Positions 8,586-17,844 are shown, counted from the stretch's first letter. The stretch: 32,939 bases of DNA from Colwellia sp. (GCF_013215345.1 NZ_JABSOV010000004.1:1-32939); one strand, 5' to 3'. Notes: a model not told the origin generated them from the letters alone. Program-made: numbers and translations.

Positions 8586-9557
8586 TTAACCAAGTTTTAG
8601 CGGTCTATCAAGCCAAGTATGCGATGGCGATTCGCCCATTTCTTGCAGGTAATCTTTAACAAATTTGATAAATAGTTGCGTGCGTTTGGGTAGGTCTTTT
8701 CTTTTTGGATAAACAATAAAGACTCCTGAATTTGGAAAGTCATCAAGTTGTGCCACAACCTTCATCTTGCCAGCAACGACTAAAGCTTTCGCGGTAAAAT
8801 GAGGCATAAGGCTAAGGCCTAGACCTTCAGCGCACATTTGGGCCATGGCTTCACCATCATCAACAATGGTTACGTTTTTCGGTTCAACATTAATGTGGCA
8901 ACCTTGATAGGAGAAATTTATCGGCATTGTCCTACCTGTTTGTTTGAAGCGAAATAATACCCAAGGTAAAGCAGCCAGTACTTTATTCGAAATATCAATA
9001 TCTCTGCTGGTTACTAACTTATTACCTACTCCATTGCTACTGACACCCTCATTACTGATGCAGAGAACAAAAGGCATGGGTGACAGTTTTTGTGCCACCA
9101 AGCGGCTGTCATTTAAAGTACCACTACGAATAGAAACGTCGACTGCATCACTAATCATATCAACATATTGATCATTAAAACTGACATCTAGCTGGATTTC
9201 AGGATAGGCCTGTTTAAATCGGCTTAACATTGGCAGCATATACATACGGCCATACGATACCGGTAAATTAATTTTCAGTGCACCGCTGTAACTATTATTG
9301 TCTGATTTTAATTCTTGCTCACACGACTCTAATTGTTGATAGAGAGAGCCAACGGTATCTGCATACTTCTGCCCTGCTGAGGTCAAACTTAATTGCCGAG
9401 TAGAACGATAGAGCAATTGCAAGCCGAGCTGCTCTTCTAATCTTTTAATTGCTTTACTTACTGTCGATGGATCGGTCGAATGTTTTTTGGCTGTTGCAGC
9501 AAAGCTGCCAGTCTCGATAGTCGACATAAACAAGGCGATGGTTTTAAACTTATCCAT
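8586..9557 (-). CDS. LysR-family transcriptional regulator
   Basis: A 323-residue LysR protein from the ATG at 9557. The N-terminal winged helix is clear (FAATAKKHSTDPSTVSKAIK followed by RLEEQLGLQLLYRSTRQLSL), and the rest is a substrate-binding-like effector domain (INLPVSYGRMYMLPML, VDVSIRSGTL, GLGLSLMPHF). This resembles the LysR subgroup whose members often control oxidoreductases. The frame is open upstream to 9608, but MDKFKTIALF at 9557 is the standard LysR beginning, and a perfect 12-base inverted repeat lies just upstream of it, inside the longer frame. The gene is divergent from the thioredoxin-like gene and sits between the two pullulanases; whether it controls any of them cannot be seen. 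Confidence 0.9.
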   Translation of the reverse strand: MDKFKTIALFMSTIETGSFAATAKKHSTDPSTVSKAIKRLEEQLGLQLLYRSTRQLSLTSAGQKYADTVGSLYQQLESCEQELKSDNNSYSGALKINLPVSYGRMYMLPMLSRFKQAYPEIQLDVSFNDQYVDMISDAVDVSIRSGTLNDSRLVAQKLSPMPFVLCISNEGVSSNGVGNKLVTSRDIDISNKVLAALPWVLFRFKQTGRTMPINFSYQGCHINVEPKNVTIVDDGEAMAQMCAEGLGLSLMPHFTAKALVVAGKMKVVAQLDDFPNSGVFIVYPKRKDLPKRTQLFIKFVKDYLQEMGESPSHTWLDRPLKLG

Positions 9558-9570
9558 AATGCCACTTATT

Positions 9571-9600
9571 AATGAATTATATTCACTAATATAATTCATT
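9571..9600. promoter_or_regulatory. Perfect inverted repeat, candidate LysR operator
   Basis: AATGAATTATAT (9571-9582) and ATATAATTCATT (9589-9600) form a perfect 12-base inverted repeat around a 6-base spacer. It lies 13 bases before the LysR ATG, the right place for autoregulation and possibly for control of the divergent gene at 9713. Confidence 0.6.
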
Positions 9601-9712
9601 ATCGGCACTTCTGATAATAATAATTTGACGTAAAATAAATTTCATTGAAATCGCTAAGCAGAAAAACATACAAATTACCTTCAACCGAATAACTAACGGA
9701 ATCCTTATTCTC

Positions 9713-10642
9713 ATGTTAAAAAGATTGCTCTTATCCTTCACTCTGACATTATTTATCAGTCCTATTTTATTGGTGCAAGCCAGCAACTTATCGAAGCAGT
9801 TATTAACCATGCCAATGACACTAACCACGGGGGAAGTGATTACCTTAGAGCAATATCAAGGTAAAAAGCCGGTATATTTAAAGTTCTGGGCAACCTGGTG
9901 CAAACCCTGTATTGAGCAAATGCCCCACTTTGAACAAATTAGCCAACAACATGGTGACAACTTAGCCGTCATCGCCATTAATCTAGGTATCAATGATAAT
10001 TTAGCTGCGGTGCAAAAAGTGCAGCAAGAGTTTAACTTATCAATGCCAATGGCTATCGATAATAGTGGCGACTTAGCGCAAGCATTTAGGTTGCTCGGTA
10101 CCCCGTATCACTTATTGTTTGATAAACAAATGAACTTAGTTCACCTTGGCCACAAAGCTGACTCTGTGCTTGATAACAAAATTGCCTTGATAAGTACTGA
10201 CAAACAACTTGATTTACTGGCCGACAATGCCATTACAGAAACTGCATTGCCACTGGAGTTAGGGGTTAATGACAATAAAACACAGGCATTTTTATTTACG
10301 GCTACTTGGTGTGATTGGTACTTTAAAGACTCTCGCCCAAGCTCATCACAACAATGCATAGCGGCACAAAACTCAGTCAATATTTTAACCCAGCAGTTTG
10401 ACAATATCGCATGGCAAGGCATAATTTCAAGACTTTGGACTGGTCCAGCTGAACTAGCGAATTACACTAAGAAGTATCAGGTAAAACATGCCATTGCAAT
10501 TGATGCTAATAATGGCATGTTTCATCAATATGCCGTGAAAGAATTACCGAGCTTAGTCATTGTAAAAAATGGTCAAGTCATATTAAGAACGTCTGACTTT
10601 TCCGAGCCTGAAGCTTTAGCTGAACAAATATCCAAGCTATAA
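9713..10642 (+). CDS. Secreted TlpA-like thioredoxin-fold protein with two domains
   Basis: A 309-residue protein with a signal peptide (hydrophobic 5-22, VQAS), so it acts in the periplasm. The first domain (about 28-165) is a TlpA/AhpC-type redoxin: FWATWCKPC with the active-site CxxC at 63-66 and a cis-proline-type GTP at 129-131. The second half (about 185-309) looks like a second thioredoxin fold, with strand and helix pattern AFLFTATWC and a GTP-equivalent ELPSLVIV. There the CxxC is lost; C200 and C215 are separated by 14 residues. It is expected to reduce or shuffle disulfides of exported proteins. A weak ribosome site (CGGAA) precedes the ATG. It is convergent with pullulanase 2. Confidence 0.85.
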   Translation: MLKRLLLSFTLTLFISPILLVQASNLSKQLLTMPMTLTTGEVITLEQYQGKKPVYLKFWATWCKPCIEQMPHFEQISQQHGDNLAVIAINLGINDNLAAVQKVQQEFNLSMPMAIDNSGDLAQAFRLLGTPYHLLFDKQMNLVHLGHKADSVLDNKIALISTDKQLDLLADNAITETALPLELGVNDNKTQAFLFTATWCDWYFKDSRPSSSQQCIAAQNSVNILTQQFDNIAWQGIISRLWTGPAELANYTKKYQVKHAIAIDANNGMFHQYAVKELPSLVIVKNGQVILRTSDFSEPEALAEQISKL

Positions 10643-10680
10643 GCAGTAATCATTTACTCGTAGATTTCCGGTGCAAAGCT

Positions 10681-10724
10681 AAAATAAAAAAAAGGCTTAC
10701 TGATTTACTCAGCAAGCCTTTCTC
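10681..10724 (-). terminator. Intrinsic terminator, best for the minus-strand pullulanase 2
   Basis: Arms 10691-10703 (AAAGGCTTACTGA) and 10709-10721 (TCAGCAAGCCTTT) pair over 13 bases with one mismatch that becomes a G-U wobble in the minus-strand RNA. On that strand the stem is followed by a long U-rich run (complement of 10681-10690). It may also stop the plus-strand thioredoxin-like transcript less efficiently. Confidence 0.82.
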
Positions 10725-10782
10725 ATTACCTTCAAAACAAGCTCAAGGTCTATTTTACCAGCATGTTATTCTGCTTTGATTG

Positions 10783-13700
10783 TTATGGCTGACATTGCTG
10801 AATAATCAAACTACCTACATTCGCGCCCTGTGCAGGGTTAGCTTCATTAAGTATCAACAAAAAGCTATAACTGCCTGCTGGTAAATTAGCTGAATTATTT
10901 GTTTCGCCCGCATCGCCATAAGTAACATTATAATTAAGGCCTACACTAAGCTCGCCAGTATTAATGTTGGTACTATCACTAGCTTGTGCCCACAGTTGTG
11001 TGGTCCAGCTCTCATCATCAGAGGCTAATTTAAATGACATCGTACCATCAAAATCGGCAACGGCTTGATACTGCTTATTGCCTTTATAATGTAAACGATA
11101 TAACTCATTTGCACCCCAGCCAGAATGATCACCTTTGACATAGAGTTCACCGCCGCCAGCAATACTAAATGGAATACTATCAGCAGAGTCTGTTAATGCG
11201 CTACAATTTACGGTTAGTGTGATGTTAGTAATAGTGACTTGAGGTGTTGCACTAGAAGCGTCAATGGTAAAGCTATAAATACCATCACTGTCGGCAGTAA
11301 ATACCATGTTGCCACCATCATCATTCACCATAATTGAACTTGCGGTAAAACTCACATCATTAAAGCCTAAGTTTAAATTGGCCCATTCAGCATCGGCAAA
11401 TTTAAAGGTTTGCTGGCCCGCAGTTAAATTAACACTAAGAGTGTAAACGTCATTTTCTTGATAAATAAAGCTATCTTCTTCAGTTAATCCATCGTTACCC
11501 CAGTTATTCATACTGCCGCGTAAGTACACAACGGTATCACCAAATGGTCCAATATCTTCGGCATCTCGAGTAAGACCCGCGGCTAACCCTGCTCCTTGCT
11601 CGCCAACTTGTGGCTTAACAAATACTGCAGTGGTATAAGCAGGTACTGTAAAGGTTCCTTCACCAGTTCCTGCGGTAAAACTTGCTGCTTGGACACTGGT
11701 ATCTACAGACGTTTGCTGAATTGAATGAAGTGCAAAATCAGTTGCTGTACTTATGGTATGAACTTGTTCTGCATCAGTACCGTTAATTACCACAACAATT
11801 GCGTCATAATTAGTATCTAGATCTGTGTATCCAGTACCATCATCTATGCTCATCACAATTAAACCTTGGGTTTGATTAGAGCCGGTATTATGAAAACCAA
11901 CACGGTCAATAATATCTTCTGCTGAAGTTAATCTAAATAATGAACTATCACTACGTATAACTAAGAACTCAGCAAATATCGCAGAGCTGAAATCAATATC
12001 GCTATTATCCACAACAATTTCGTTATTGGTTTTTATAGTAGCAATAGTTGCTAAGTTATCATCATTACTATTATCAACAGGCGTGCCTGCTTGCCAATTA
12101 TTACTTTGGTTGGTGTAATCAACGGCGTTATACCAATCACCAGCATCGTAGGTATTTCTGTCCATCGATTTAGAACGCATTTTGTCCAAACCTAATTGAA
12201 AGAAAGGTATGCCTTGGCTTAATAACGGAATACTAGCCGATAAGTTATGCACACGCACACGATCATCATTGAGCATTGCTGTTGGTAAGTTATATTGTAA
12301 ATAATCCCATAAAGTTTCATTATCATGTTTTGAAACATAGTTAATGATATCTGCAGGATCTAAAGCGTAAGCTTTACCGTCTGAAAAATCACGGCCAAGT
12401 TTAGTAGCACCTCTAAAATCTTGCAGTTGATAGTTTTGCAAGGTACCCGCTAAACCACGACGGATTTTATCTACTTTATTTAAGTCGGGAGATGTTACTG
12501 AAAGTACCGCTTCACGAATGGCATCACGTGGGCGATCATTAAAGGTACCAACCTCTGAGCCAGCCATTGTTTCTTGAATGGCATTTTCAAATAAACGACC
12601 ACTTACTACTTCTCCCCAGTTCCAACCTTCACCATAAAAGTAATTATCAGGGTCAATAGCTTGAACCGCTTCACGTGCAGCCAAAATGTTAGCTTTGGGC
12701 ATATGGCCCATGATATCAAAACGGAAGCTATCAAATTTATACTGCTCAGCCCATTGCGCTAAAGAGTCAACGACAAACTTGCCCATCATTACATGTTCGG
12801 TAGCGGTATTATCACAACAAGTTGATTTCTCTAAATCACCAGAAACCTCGCTGTACCTGTGATAATAACCCGGCACCATTTTGTCAAAAACAGAATTGTC
12901 CCATAAACCAGAAGCTGAAGTATGGTTATAAACCACATCGAGAACTACTCTAAATCCTAAGTTGTGTAAGGCCTTGTTCATTTCTCGCATTTCTTTAATA
13001 CGGGATACGCCATCAGCATTTGAAGCATAACTGCCTTCTGGAGCATTAAAATGATGAGGATCATAACCCCAGTTAAAGCTGTCGATACCACGCATAGCTT
13101 CAACTAAATATTTAGCGTCATTACTGGTTGGCTCATAGCTTTCTAACACAGAAAGAATGGTGGCGCTATTATCTTCCACACCACATACTGGCGCACTAGC
13201 ATTTAGAGCACATAATTCAGTAACAGTGTTATGGAGGTTAACGGTTTCTCCTACCCCTTCCTTAATGGTAGCGATATCGTTAGCAGGTAACATATGAAAA
13301 TGAGTAACGCCAGCGTCGGCTAAATTTTTCAAGTATTGCACGGCATTTGAATCAGTTTCAGTAAAGGCTAAATATTTACCACGATTTTCTGCTGTTGTGG
13401 TGCTATCAGTGATACTAAAGTCACGAATGTGTGCTTCTAAAATTACCGCATCTTCAACCTCTGCAATCGTTGGCGATAAATGATTATCCCAATCAACAGG
13501 TTTTAAATCATCGTCGTTTAAATTAACAAATTGTGAATACATACCATTAGTAGCTAAACTCACTGAATAAGGGTCAGTTGACCAAAGGTTTTCAACTTTT
13601 TGCGAAATCGGGTGATAAACACTGACTTGATAACGGTAAAATTTACGATCATAAAACGCCTTATCACCAGTAAATGACCAGATACCTGTTGCAGTATCAA

Positions 13701-14715
13701 GTATCATGGTTTCGGTACTGGTTAAGGTTTTAGCATCATCAAATACTTGTAAGGCAACAACTTGCGCTGTTGGCGCCCAAACTGAAGCGGTAATGTTATC
13801 CTTGGTATAAACAACACCAAAAGTTGCTTCATTAGCGTCGTTATCACCTGAGGTATAAATATCATCAAGGGCTTTAGCAATCTGCACACGCGTTGCCGAT
13901 AACATCTCGTCGTCTGCTGAATACGCTATTGCCACTAGCTCCCCCTTTAAGGCGACTTTAATTAATGATAAATCAGCAGTAGTTGCATAAGCTGCAAATG
14001 AATCTTTAATATGAGGTACCAATGCTGCTTCATTGTCGGTAAGAATACTTGGGGTAAAGCTAATAAAGTTATCACCTGATATACCTGAAACAGGCTCAAA
14101 GGCTAAGTCAGCATCTGCTGCATGGTATATACGCACTTCGGCGGCATTGTCTGTTGGCAGTAAAACTGTAGATGCGGTTAACCAATGTGCGCTAGCACCT
14201 TCGATAAAGGTACCTTCAGGCGCTAGTATTGCCTCGGTATATAGATCACTAATACCTGATAATGTCCAAATAGTGTGTTCACCGGTTAAATCGACTACGT
14301 TATTAGTATCGCTACCAATGTCTTTTTCATCACCGTTATGCACAATAAAATTAGCACATCCGTTATGATCAGTTTTTAGTGGCAGTATCCAATAAGCACC
14401 ATAGTTAGGATCTTCACCATTTGCTGCTTGACCTACATCCCAAACAGTACCTTCATCATCAGAAAAATCGGCATACGCAATACAGCCATCGCCATTCCAC
14501 AAATGTAATACCCAGTCGTCATAATTATCGTCAGAGCGGTTATAGAAAATAACTAACTCGTCATCGCCTGCGATAACTACAGGTTCAGGTAAAGTATCAA
14601 CCACAGGGATTGGTGTAACTTCGTCAGTCGGTTCATCACCCTCTTCACAAGCAAGTAAACTTACTGAAGTAAGAGTAACAATTAAAATATTCCTTAAGCT
14701 TTTTATTAAAATCAA
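10783..14715 (-). CDS. Multimodular pullulanase-type alpha-1,6-glucosidase, lipoprotein (paralogue 2)
   Basis: A 1310-residue GH13 enzyme with a lipoprotein signal (lipobox LLAC, Cys23 followed by Glu, so outer membrane). Modules in order: a CBM41 pullulan/starch-binding domain (about 52-150: DDWVLHLWNG, FIVHNGDEKDIG), a CBM48-like domain (about 300-395), and the catalytic barrel with FNWGYDP (547-553), DVVYNH (593-598), nucleophile D667 (FRFD), acid/base E696 (YGEGW) and D798 (SKHDN). A beta C-domain ends near 1035. Two further beta-sandwich modules follow (about 1060-1165 and 1185-1305), each opening with a G..(N/S)-WG turn like starch-binding modules. The start is a TTG, supported by AAGGA seven bases upstream and an in-frame stop before it. 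It should bind and debranch polymeric alpha-glucan on the cell surface. Confidence 0.94.
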   Translation of the reverse strand: MILIKSLRNILIVTLTSVSLLACEEGDEPTDEVTPIPVVDTLPEPVVIAGDDELVIFYNRSDDNYDDWVLHLWNGDGCIAYADFSDDEGTVWDVGQAANGEDPNYGAYWILPLKTDHNGCANFIVHNGDEKDIGSDTNNVVDLTGEHTIWTLSGISDLYTEAILAPEGTFIEGASAHWLTASTVLLPTDNAAEVRIYHAADADLAFEPVSGISGDNFISFTPSILTDNEAALVPHIKDSFAAYATTADLSLIKVALKGELVAIAYSADDEMLSATRVQIAKALDDIYTSGDNDANEATFGVVYTKDNITASVWAPTAQVVALQVFDDAKTLTSTETMILDTATGIWSFTGDKAFYDRKFYRYQVSVYHPISQKVENLWSTDPYSVSLATNGMYSQFVNLNDDDLKPVDWDNHLSPTIAEVEDAVILEAHIRDFSITDSTTTAENRGKYLAFTETDSNAVQYLKNLADAGVTHFHMLPANDIATIKEGVGETVNLHNTVTELCALNASAPVCGVEDNSATILSVLESYEPTSNDAKYLVEAMRGIDSFNWGYDPHHFNAPEGSYASNADGVSRIKEMREMNKALHNLGFRVVLDVVYNHTSASGLWDNSVFDKMVPGYYHRYSEVSGDLEKSTCCDNTATEHVMMGKFVVDSLAQWAEQYKFDSFRFDIMGHMPKANILAAREAVQAIDPDNYFYGEGWNWGEVVSGRLFENAIQETMAGSEVGTFNDRPRDAIREAVLSVTSPDLNKVDKIRRGLAGTLQNYQLQDFRGATKLGRDFSDGKAYALDPADIINYVSKHDNETLWDYLQYNLPTAMLNDDRVRVHNLSASIPLLSQGIPFFQLGLDKMRSKSMDRNTYDAGDWYNAVDYTNQSNNWQAGTPVDNSNDDNLATIATIKTNNEIVVDNSDIDFSSAIFAEFLVIRSDSSLFRLTSAEDIIDRVGFHNTGSNQTQGLIVMSIDDGTGYTDLDTNYDAIVVVINGTDAEQVHTISTATDFALHSIQQTSVDTSVQAASFTAGTGEGTFTVPAYTTAVFVKPQVGEQGAGLAAGLTRDAEDIGPFGDTVVYLRGSMNNWGNDGLTEEDSFIYQENDVYTLSVNLTAGQQTFKFADAEWANLNLGFNDVSFTASSIMVNDDGGNMVFTADSDGIYSFTIDASSATPQVTITNITLTVNCSALTDSADSIPFSIAGGGELYVKGDHSGWGANELYRLHYKGNKQYQAVADFDGTMSFKLASDDESWTTQLWAQASDSTNINTGELSVGLNYNVTYGDAGETNNSANLPAGSYSFLLILNEANPAQGANVGSLIIQQCQP

Positions 14716-14722
14716 AACTATT

Positions 14723-14727
14723 TCCTT
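14723..14727 (-). promoter_or_regulatory. Ribosome binding site that fixes the TTG start of pullulanase 2
   Basis: AAGGA on the minus strand lies seven bases before TTG 14715. An in-frame TAA lies just upstream and no ATG or GTG precedes the lipobox, so TTG is the only workable start. Confidence 0.75.
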
Positions 14728-14782
14728 TTATTGTTTTTTAGTTTCTCTTTTAACCTAATGACTTGTTTGTTTTTAAAACAGT

Positions 14783-14843
14783 CGTTGCATACGTATTCAA
14801 TGTGCATGGAGGGCCAAGCTAGCCTTTGAATACGTATGCAACG
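14783..14843. promoter_or_regulatory. Mirrored pair of LacI-family-type operators in a divergent promoter
   Basis: The 18-base arm at 14783-14800 (CGTTGCATACGTATTCAA) is exactly the reverse complement of 14826-14843, with a 25-base spacer. Each arm contains one 16-mer operator (14785-14800 and 14826-14841), itself a near-palindrome. Their centres are 41 bases apart, close to four helical turns. The left copy lies 69 bases before the pullulanase 2 start, the right copy 168 bases before the receptor start, and each has the same orientation relative to its own gene. Confidence 0.8.
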
Positions 14844-14994
14844 GCTATCCATCTGTAATTTGCCCCTTTATATTAAACTTGCTCACAAATAATAACGAAT
14901 TAATACATGTGACATCATAACGACAACATAAAACATCAATATATAATTATTAGGCTAAATGGAAGTTAGCTAATAAAATTAATCATGGATGGCT

Positions 14995-15001
14995 AGGGGA
15001 G
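14995..15001 (+). promoter_or_regulatory. Strong ribosome binding site of the TonB receptor
   Basis: AGGGGAG lies eight bases before ATG 15010. It would fall inside the coding region if the upstream ATG 14989 were used, so 15010 is the start. Confidence 0.8.
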
Positions 15002-15009
15002 AATATTCA

Positions 15010-17817
15010 ATGCTACATTTTAAACCAAGCAAATTGACTTTAGCGCTACTTTCAAGTGGCTTAATGGCATTAAGCACTGCAAGTTTTGCTGCAGAAGAAG
15101 CTAAATCGGCTGAAAAAATCGCAGAAGAAGACGTAGAAGTAATTCAAGTTACCGGCTTTCGTAAAAGCCTGGTTGAATCAATCAACTTAAAACGTTATTC
15201 ATCAAACGTTGTTGAAGCAATTTCTGCTGAAGATATTGGTAAACTACCTGACTCTTCAATTGCTGAGTCCATTGCTCGCTTACCTGGTCTTGCGGCACAA
15301 CGTATTGACGGCCGTGCTAGTAAGGTAAGTATTCGAGGTTTTGGTGAAAATGAAAGTGGCACTACCTTAAATGGTCGTGAGCAAGTGTCTATCGGTGATA
15401 ACCGTGGCGTTGAATTTGACTTATACCCTTCTGAAATTATGAGCGGCGTTACCGTTTATAAAACACCAAGTGCTAGTCTTGAAGGTGAAGGTATTGCCGG
15501 TGTTATTGATTTACAAACAATTAAACCACTTAATCAAGATGGTCGCGTTATTCAATTTAACGGTGTTTATGAAAAAACCAGCTTTGATAAGCTAAACCCT
15601 GATGGCGATGATGCAGGCTTAAAAGGTACCTTCTTCTATATGGACCAGTTTGCTGATGATACTTTAGGTGTTGCTTTTGCTTACACCACCATGACATCAC
15701 CAAACCAAGAGAAACGTTGGAATGCCTGGGGCTACCCAGAATTTGAGTACGACGATGGTTCAAAAGGGTCTATTTTAGGTGGTGCTAAGCCATATGTTCG
15801 CTCTTCTACCTTAGAACGTGATTCAGTTATGTTAGTTATTGAAGCTGCGCCAACTAACGACTTAAAAATGACCTTTGATGCGCTTTACGTTGATTTTTTA
15901 GATACTAAAATTTTACGCGGCATTGAGATTCCTTTTGCTTGGGGTCAAGGCAATATTTCTGCTGATACCGCAGTAATTGATCCGGCAACTGGCTTTGTCA
16001 CCAGTGCAATAACTCAAGGACAACGCGTAGTAGTACGTAATGATTACGAAGAACGTGATGCTCAGTTAATGTCATTTGGTTTAAATACTTCATGGGTCGC
16101 AAGTGATAACTGGACCTTAGACTTTGATGTTAGTTACTCTAAAGTAGAACGTGATGTATACAGTGTTGAAAGTTACTCAGGTACTGGCCGTGGCGATAGC
16201 CGAGGCGCTGCTGATGACTTAGGTTACACTTTCGATTCTGGCAATACTGGCGCTACCTTTAGCCATGGTCTGGATTATAGTGATTACACTCTAATTCAAT
16301 TAGGCGGTCCGTTAAGCTGGGGCTGGAGTGGCGCACTTAATGATAAATATGGCGTTACGGGTACTGACTATGAAAACCAATTACAAGATGGTTTTATTAA
16401 CACCCCGAGCATTGATGATGAGTTAATGTCGTTGAAGTTTGCTGCGAGTCAGGAAGTTGATTTAAGCTTTATCTCAGATATTACTTACGGTGTTGCTTAT
16501 CGTGAACGTGAAAAAACTAAAAAGTCTGAAGGTTACTTTATGACCTTAAGCAGCTTTAGCTACCCTGATAACCCAGGCATGCAATCGGTACCTGAAGAGT
16601 ATCGTTTAGGCTCAGCTAACTTAGATTTTATTGGTATGGGCGACATGATAGCCTACGATACCATGGGTTTGATCAACGATGGTTACTATGATCTACTACA
16701 AGAAAGTCTAACTAACCCAACTCATGCCACTAAATCTTGGATGGTTAATGAAAAAGTAATGTCGGCGTTTGTTCAAGCTGAGCTTGTTACTGATATTGCC
16801 GGTTTACCACTTACCGGTAACTTTGGTGTACGTTATGTTTATACCGATCAGTCTTCACAAGGTAATGCCTTTAACACAGTTGATGGCTTAGTCGTTACTG
16901 AACCGACCGATGTTAGCCATGATTATGGTAATTTCTTGCCTAGCTTAAACTTATCATTACAGCTTGATGATAGTCAGACTTTACGTTTTGGCGCAGCTAA
17001 AACCATTTCTCGTGCGCGTTTAGATGAAATGAATGCTTCATATAATGCCACATACAACCAAACACCAGATGAAAATGGCAACCACTGGAGTGTAAATGGT
17101 GGTAACCCATCACTTGAACCAAAAGAAGCCATTGGACTTGATTTATCTTATGAAAATTACTTCAGTGATGAAGGTTATTTCGCGGTAGCACTTTTCCATA
17201 AAGATTTGAAAAACTGGATTTTTGATGGTAGCTATGAAGTTGATATGACCGGTGTTGCCGACCCATCAACAGGTGAATTACCACCAACAAGCACAGGTAC
17301 AGGTACCGGTAAAGTTAACGGCGGTGGCGGCACACTTTGGGGTTATGAACTTTCAGCAACTATACCGTTTAATGTAATGTCAGAGCACCTTGATGGTTTT
17401 GGACTTATTGCTAGTTACACTGGCATTGAATCAGACATGAAAGATCAAAATGGTGATGACTATCAATTACCAGGTTTATCAGACAGTATTACCAGTGCAA
17501 CCTTTTATTATGATAAAAATGGTTTCTCAGCTCGTGCTAGCATGCGTAAACGTGGTGCCTTTAAAGGTGATGTTTACGGCTTAGGCTTCGATACCGTGCA
17601 AGTTGATATTGTTGGCGAAACTATTTGGGATGCACAAATAGGTTATGATTTTGGTGAAGGCGGTTTTGAAAGCTTAGAAGGTCTATCTATCTTCCTACAA
17701 GGTTATAACTTAACTGAAGAGCCATTCACTTCTTTACAAGGTGATAATGCACTACAAGTACGTGATTACCAAGATTACGGTAGCACTTACTTACTAGGTT
17801 TTAGCTACAAAATGTAA
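15010..17817 (+). CDS. TonB-dependent outer-membrane receptor, probably for alpha-gluco-oligosaccharides
   Basis: A 935-residue receptor with a signal peptide (cleavage near ASFA, residue 27). A TonB-box-like VEVIQVTG (43-50) is followed by a plug domain with typical landmarks (SIAESIARLPGL, VSIRGFG, GVTVYKTPSASLEGEGIAGVIDL) and a long beta-barrel with many aromatic/aspartate strand ends. It belongs to the Caulobacter/Alteromonadales type that carries sugars rather than siderophores (inference from family style). The substrate is inferred from context: it is divergent from a pullulanase, with shared operators. The last residues are SYKM, whereas barrels of this class usually end in phenylalanine. 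Start 15010 was chosen because of the strong ribosome site. A terminator follows, so the halogenase gene may depend on read-through or its own promoter. Confidence 0.93.
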   Translation: MLHFKPSKLTLALLSSGLMALSTASFAAEEAKSAEKIAEEDVEVIQVTGFRKSLVESINLKRYSSNVVEAISAEDIGKLPDSSIAESIARLPGLAAQRIDGRASKVSIRGFGENESGTTLNGREQVSIGDNRGVEFDLYPSEIMSGVTVYKTPSASLEGEGIAGVIDLQTIKPLNQDGRVIQFNGVYEKTSFDKLNPDGDDAGLKGTFFYMDQFADDTLGVAFAYTTMTSPNQEKRWNAWGYPEFEYDDGSKGSILGGAKPYVRSSTLERDSVMLVIEAAPTNDLKMTFDALYVDFLDTKILRGIEIPFAWGQGNISADTAVIDPATGFVTSAITQGQRVVVRNDYEERDAQLMSFGLNTSWVASDNWTLDFDVSYSKVERDVYSVESYSGTGRGDSRGAADDLGYTFDSGNTGATFSHGLDYSDYTLIQLGGPLSWGWSGALNDKYGVTGTDYENQLQDGFINTPSIDDELMSLKFAASQEVDLSFISDITYGVAYREREKTKKSEGYFMTLSSFSYPDNPGMQSVPEEYRLGSANLDFIGMGDMIAYDTMGLINDGYYDLLQESLTNPTHATKSWMVNEKVMSAFVQAELVTDIAGLPLTGNFGVRYVYTDQSSQGNAFNTVDGLVVTEPTDVSHDYGNFLPSLNLSLQLDDSQTLRFGAAKTISRARLDEMNASYNATYNQTPDENGNHWSVNGGNPSLEPKEAIGLDLSYENYFSDEGYFAVALFHKDLKNWIFDGSYEVDMTGVADPSTGELPPTSTGTGTGKVNGGGGTLWGYELSATIPFNVMSEHLDGFGLIASYTGIESDMKDQNGDDYQLPGLSDSITSATFYYDKNGFSARASMRKRGAFKGDVYGLGFDTVQVDIVGETIWDAQIGYDFGEGGFESLEGLSIFLQGYNLTEEPFTSLQGDNALQVRDYQDYGSTYLLGFSYKM

Positions 17818-17844
17818 GGGTTTTCTTAAGTCACGCCTTTAAAT

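Noticed and set aside
8944-9171. Plus-strand frame of 75 codons inside the LysR gene
   Set aside because: It is a shadow of the regulator's coding frame with low-complexity translation.
14033-14368. Plus-strand frame of 111 codons inside pullulanase 2
   Set aside because: It is antisense to a gene with clear domains, has no ribosome site and its translation has no family features.
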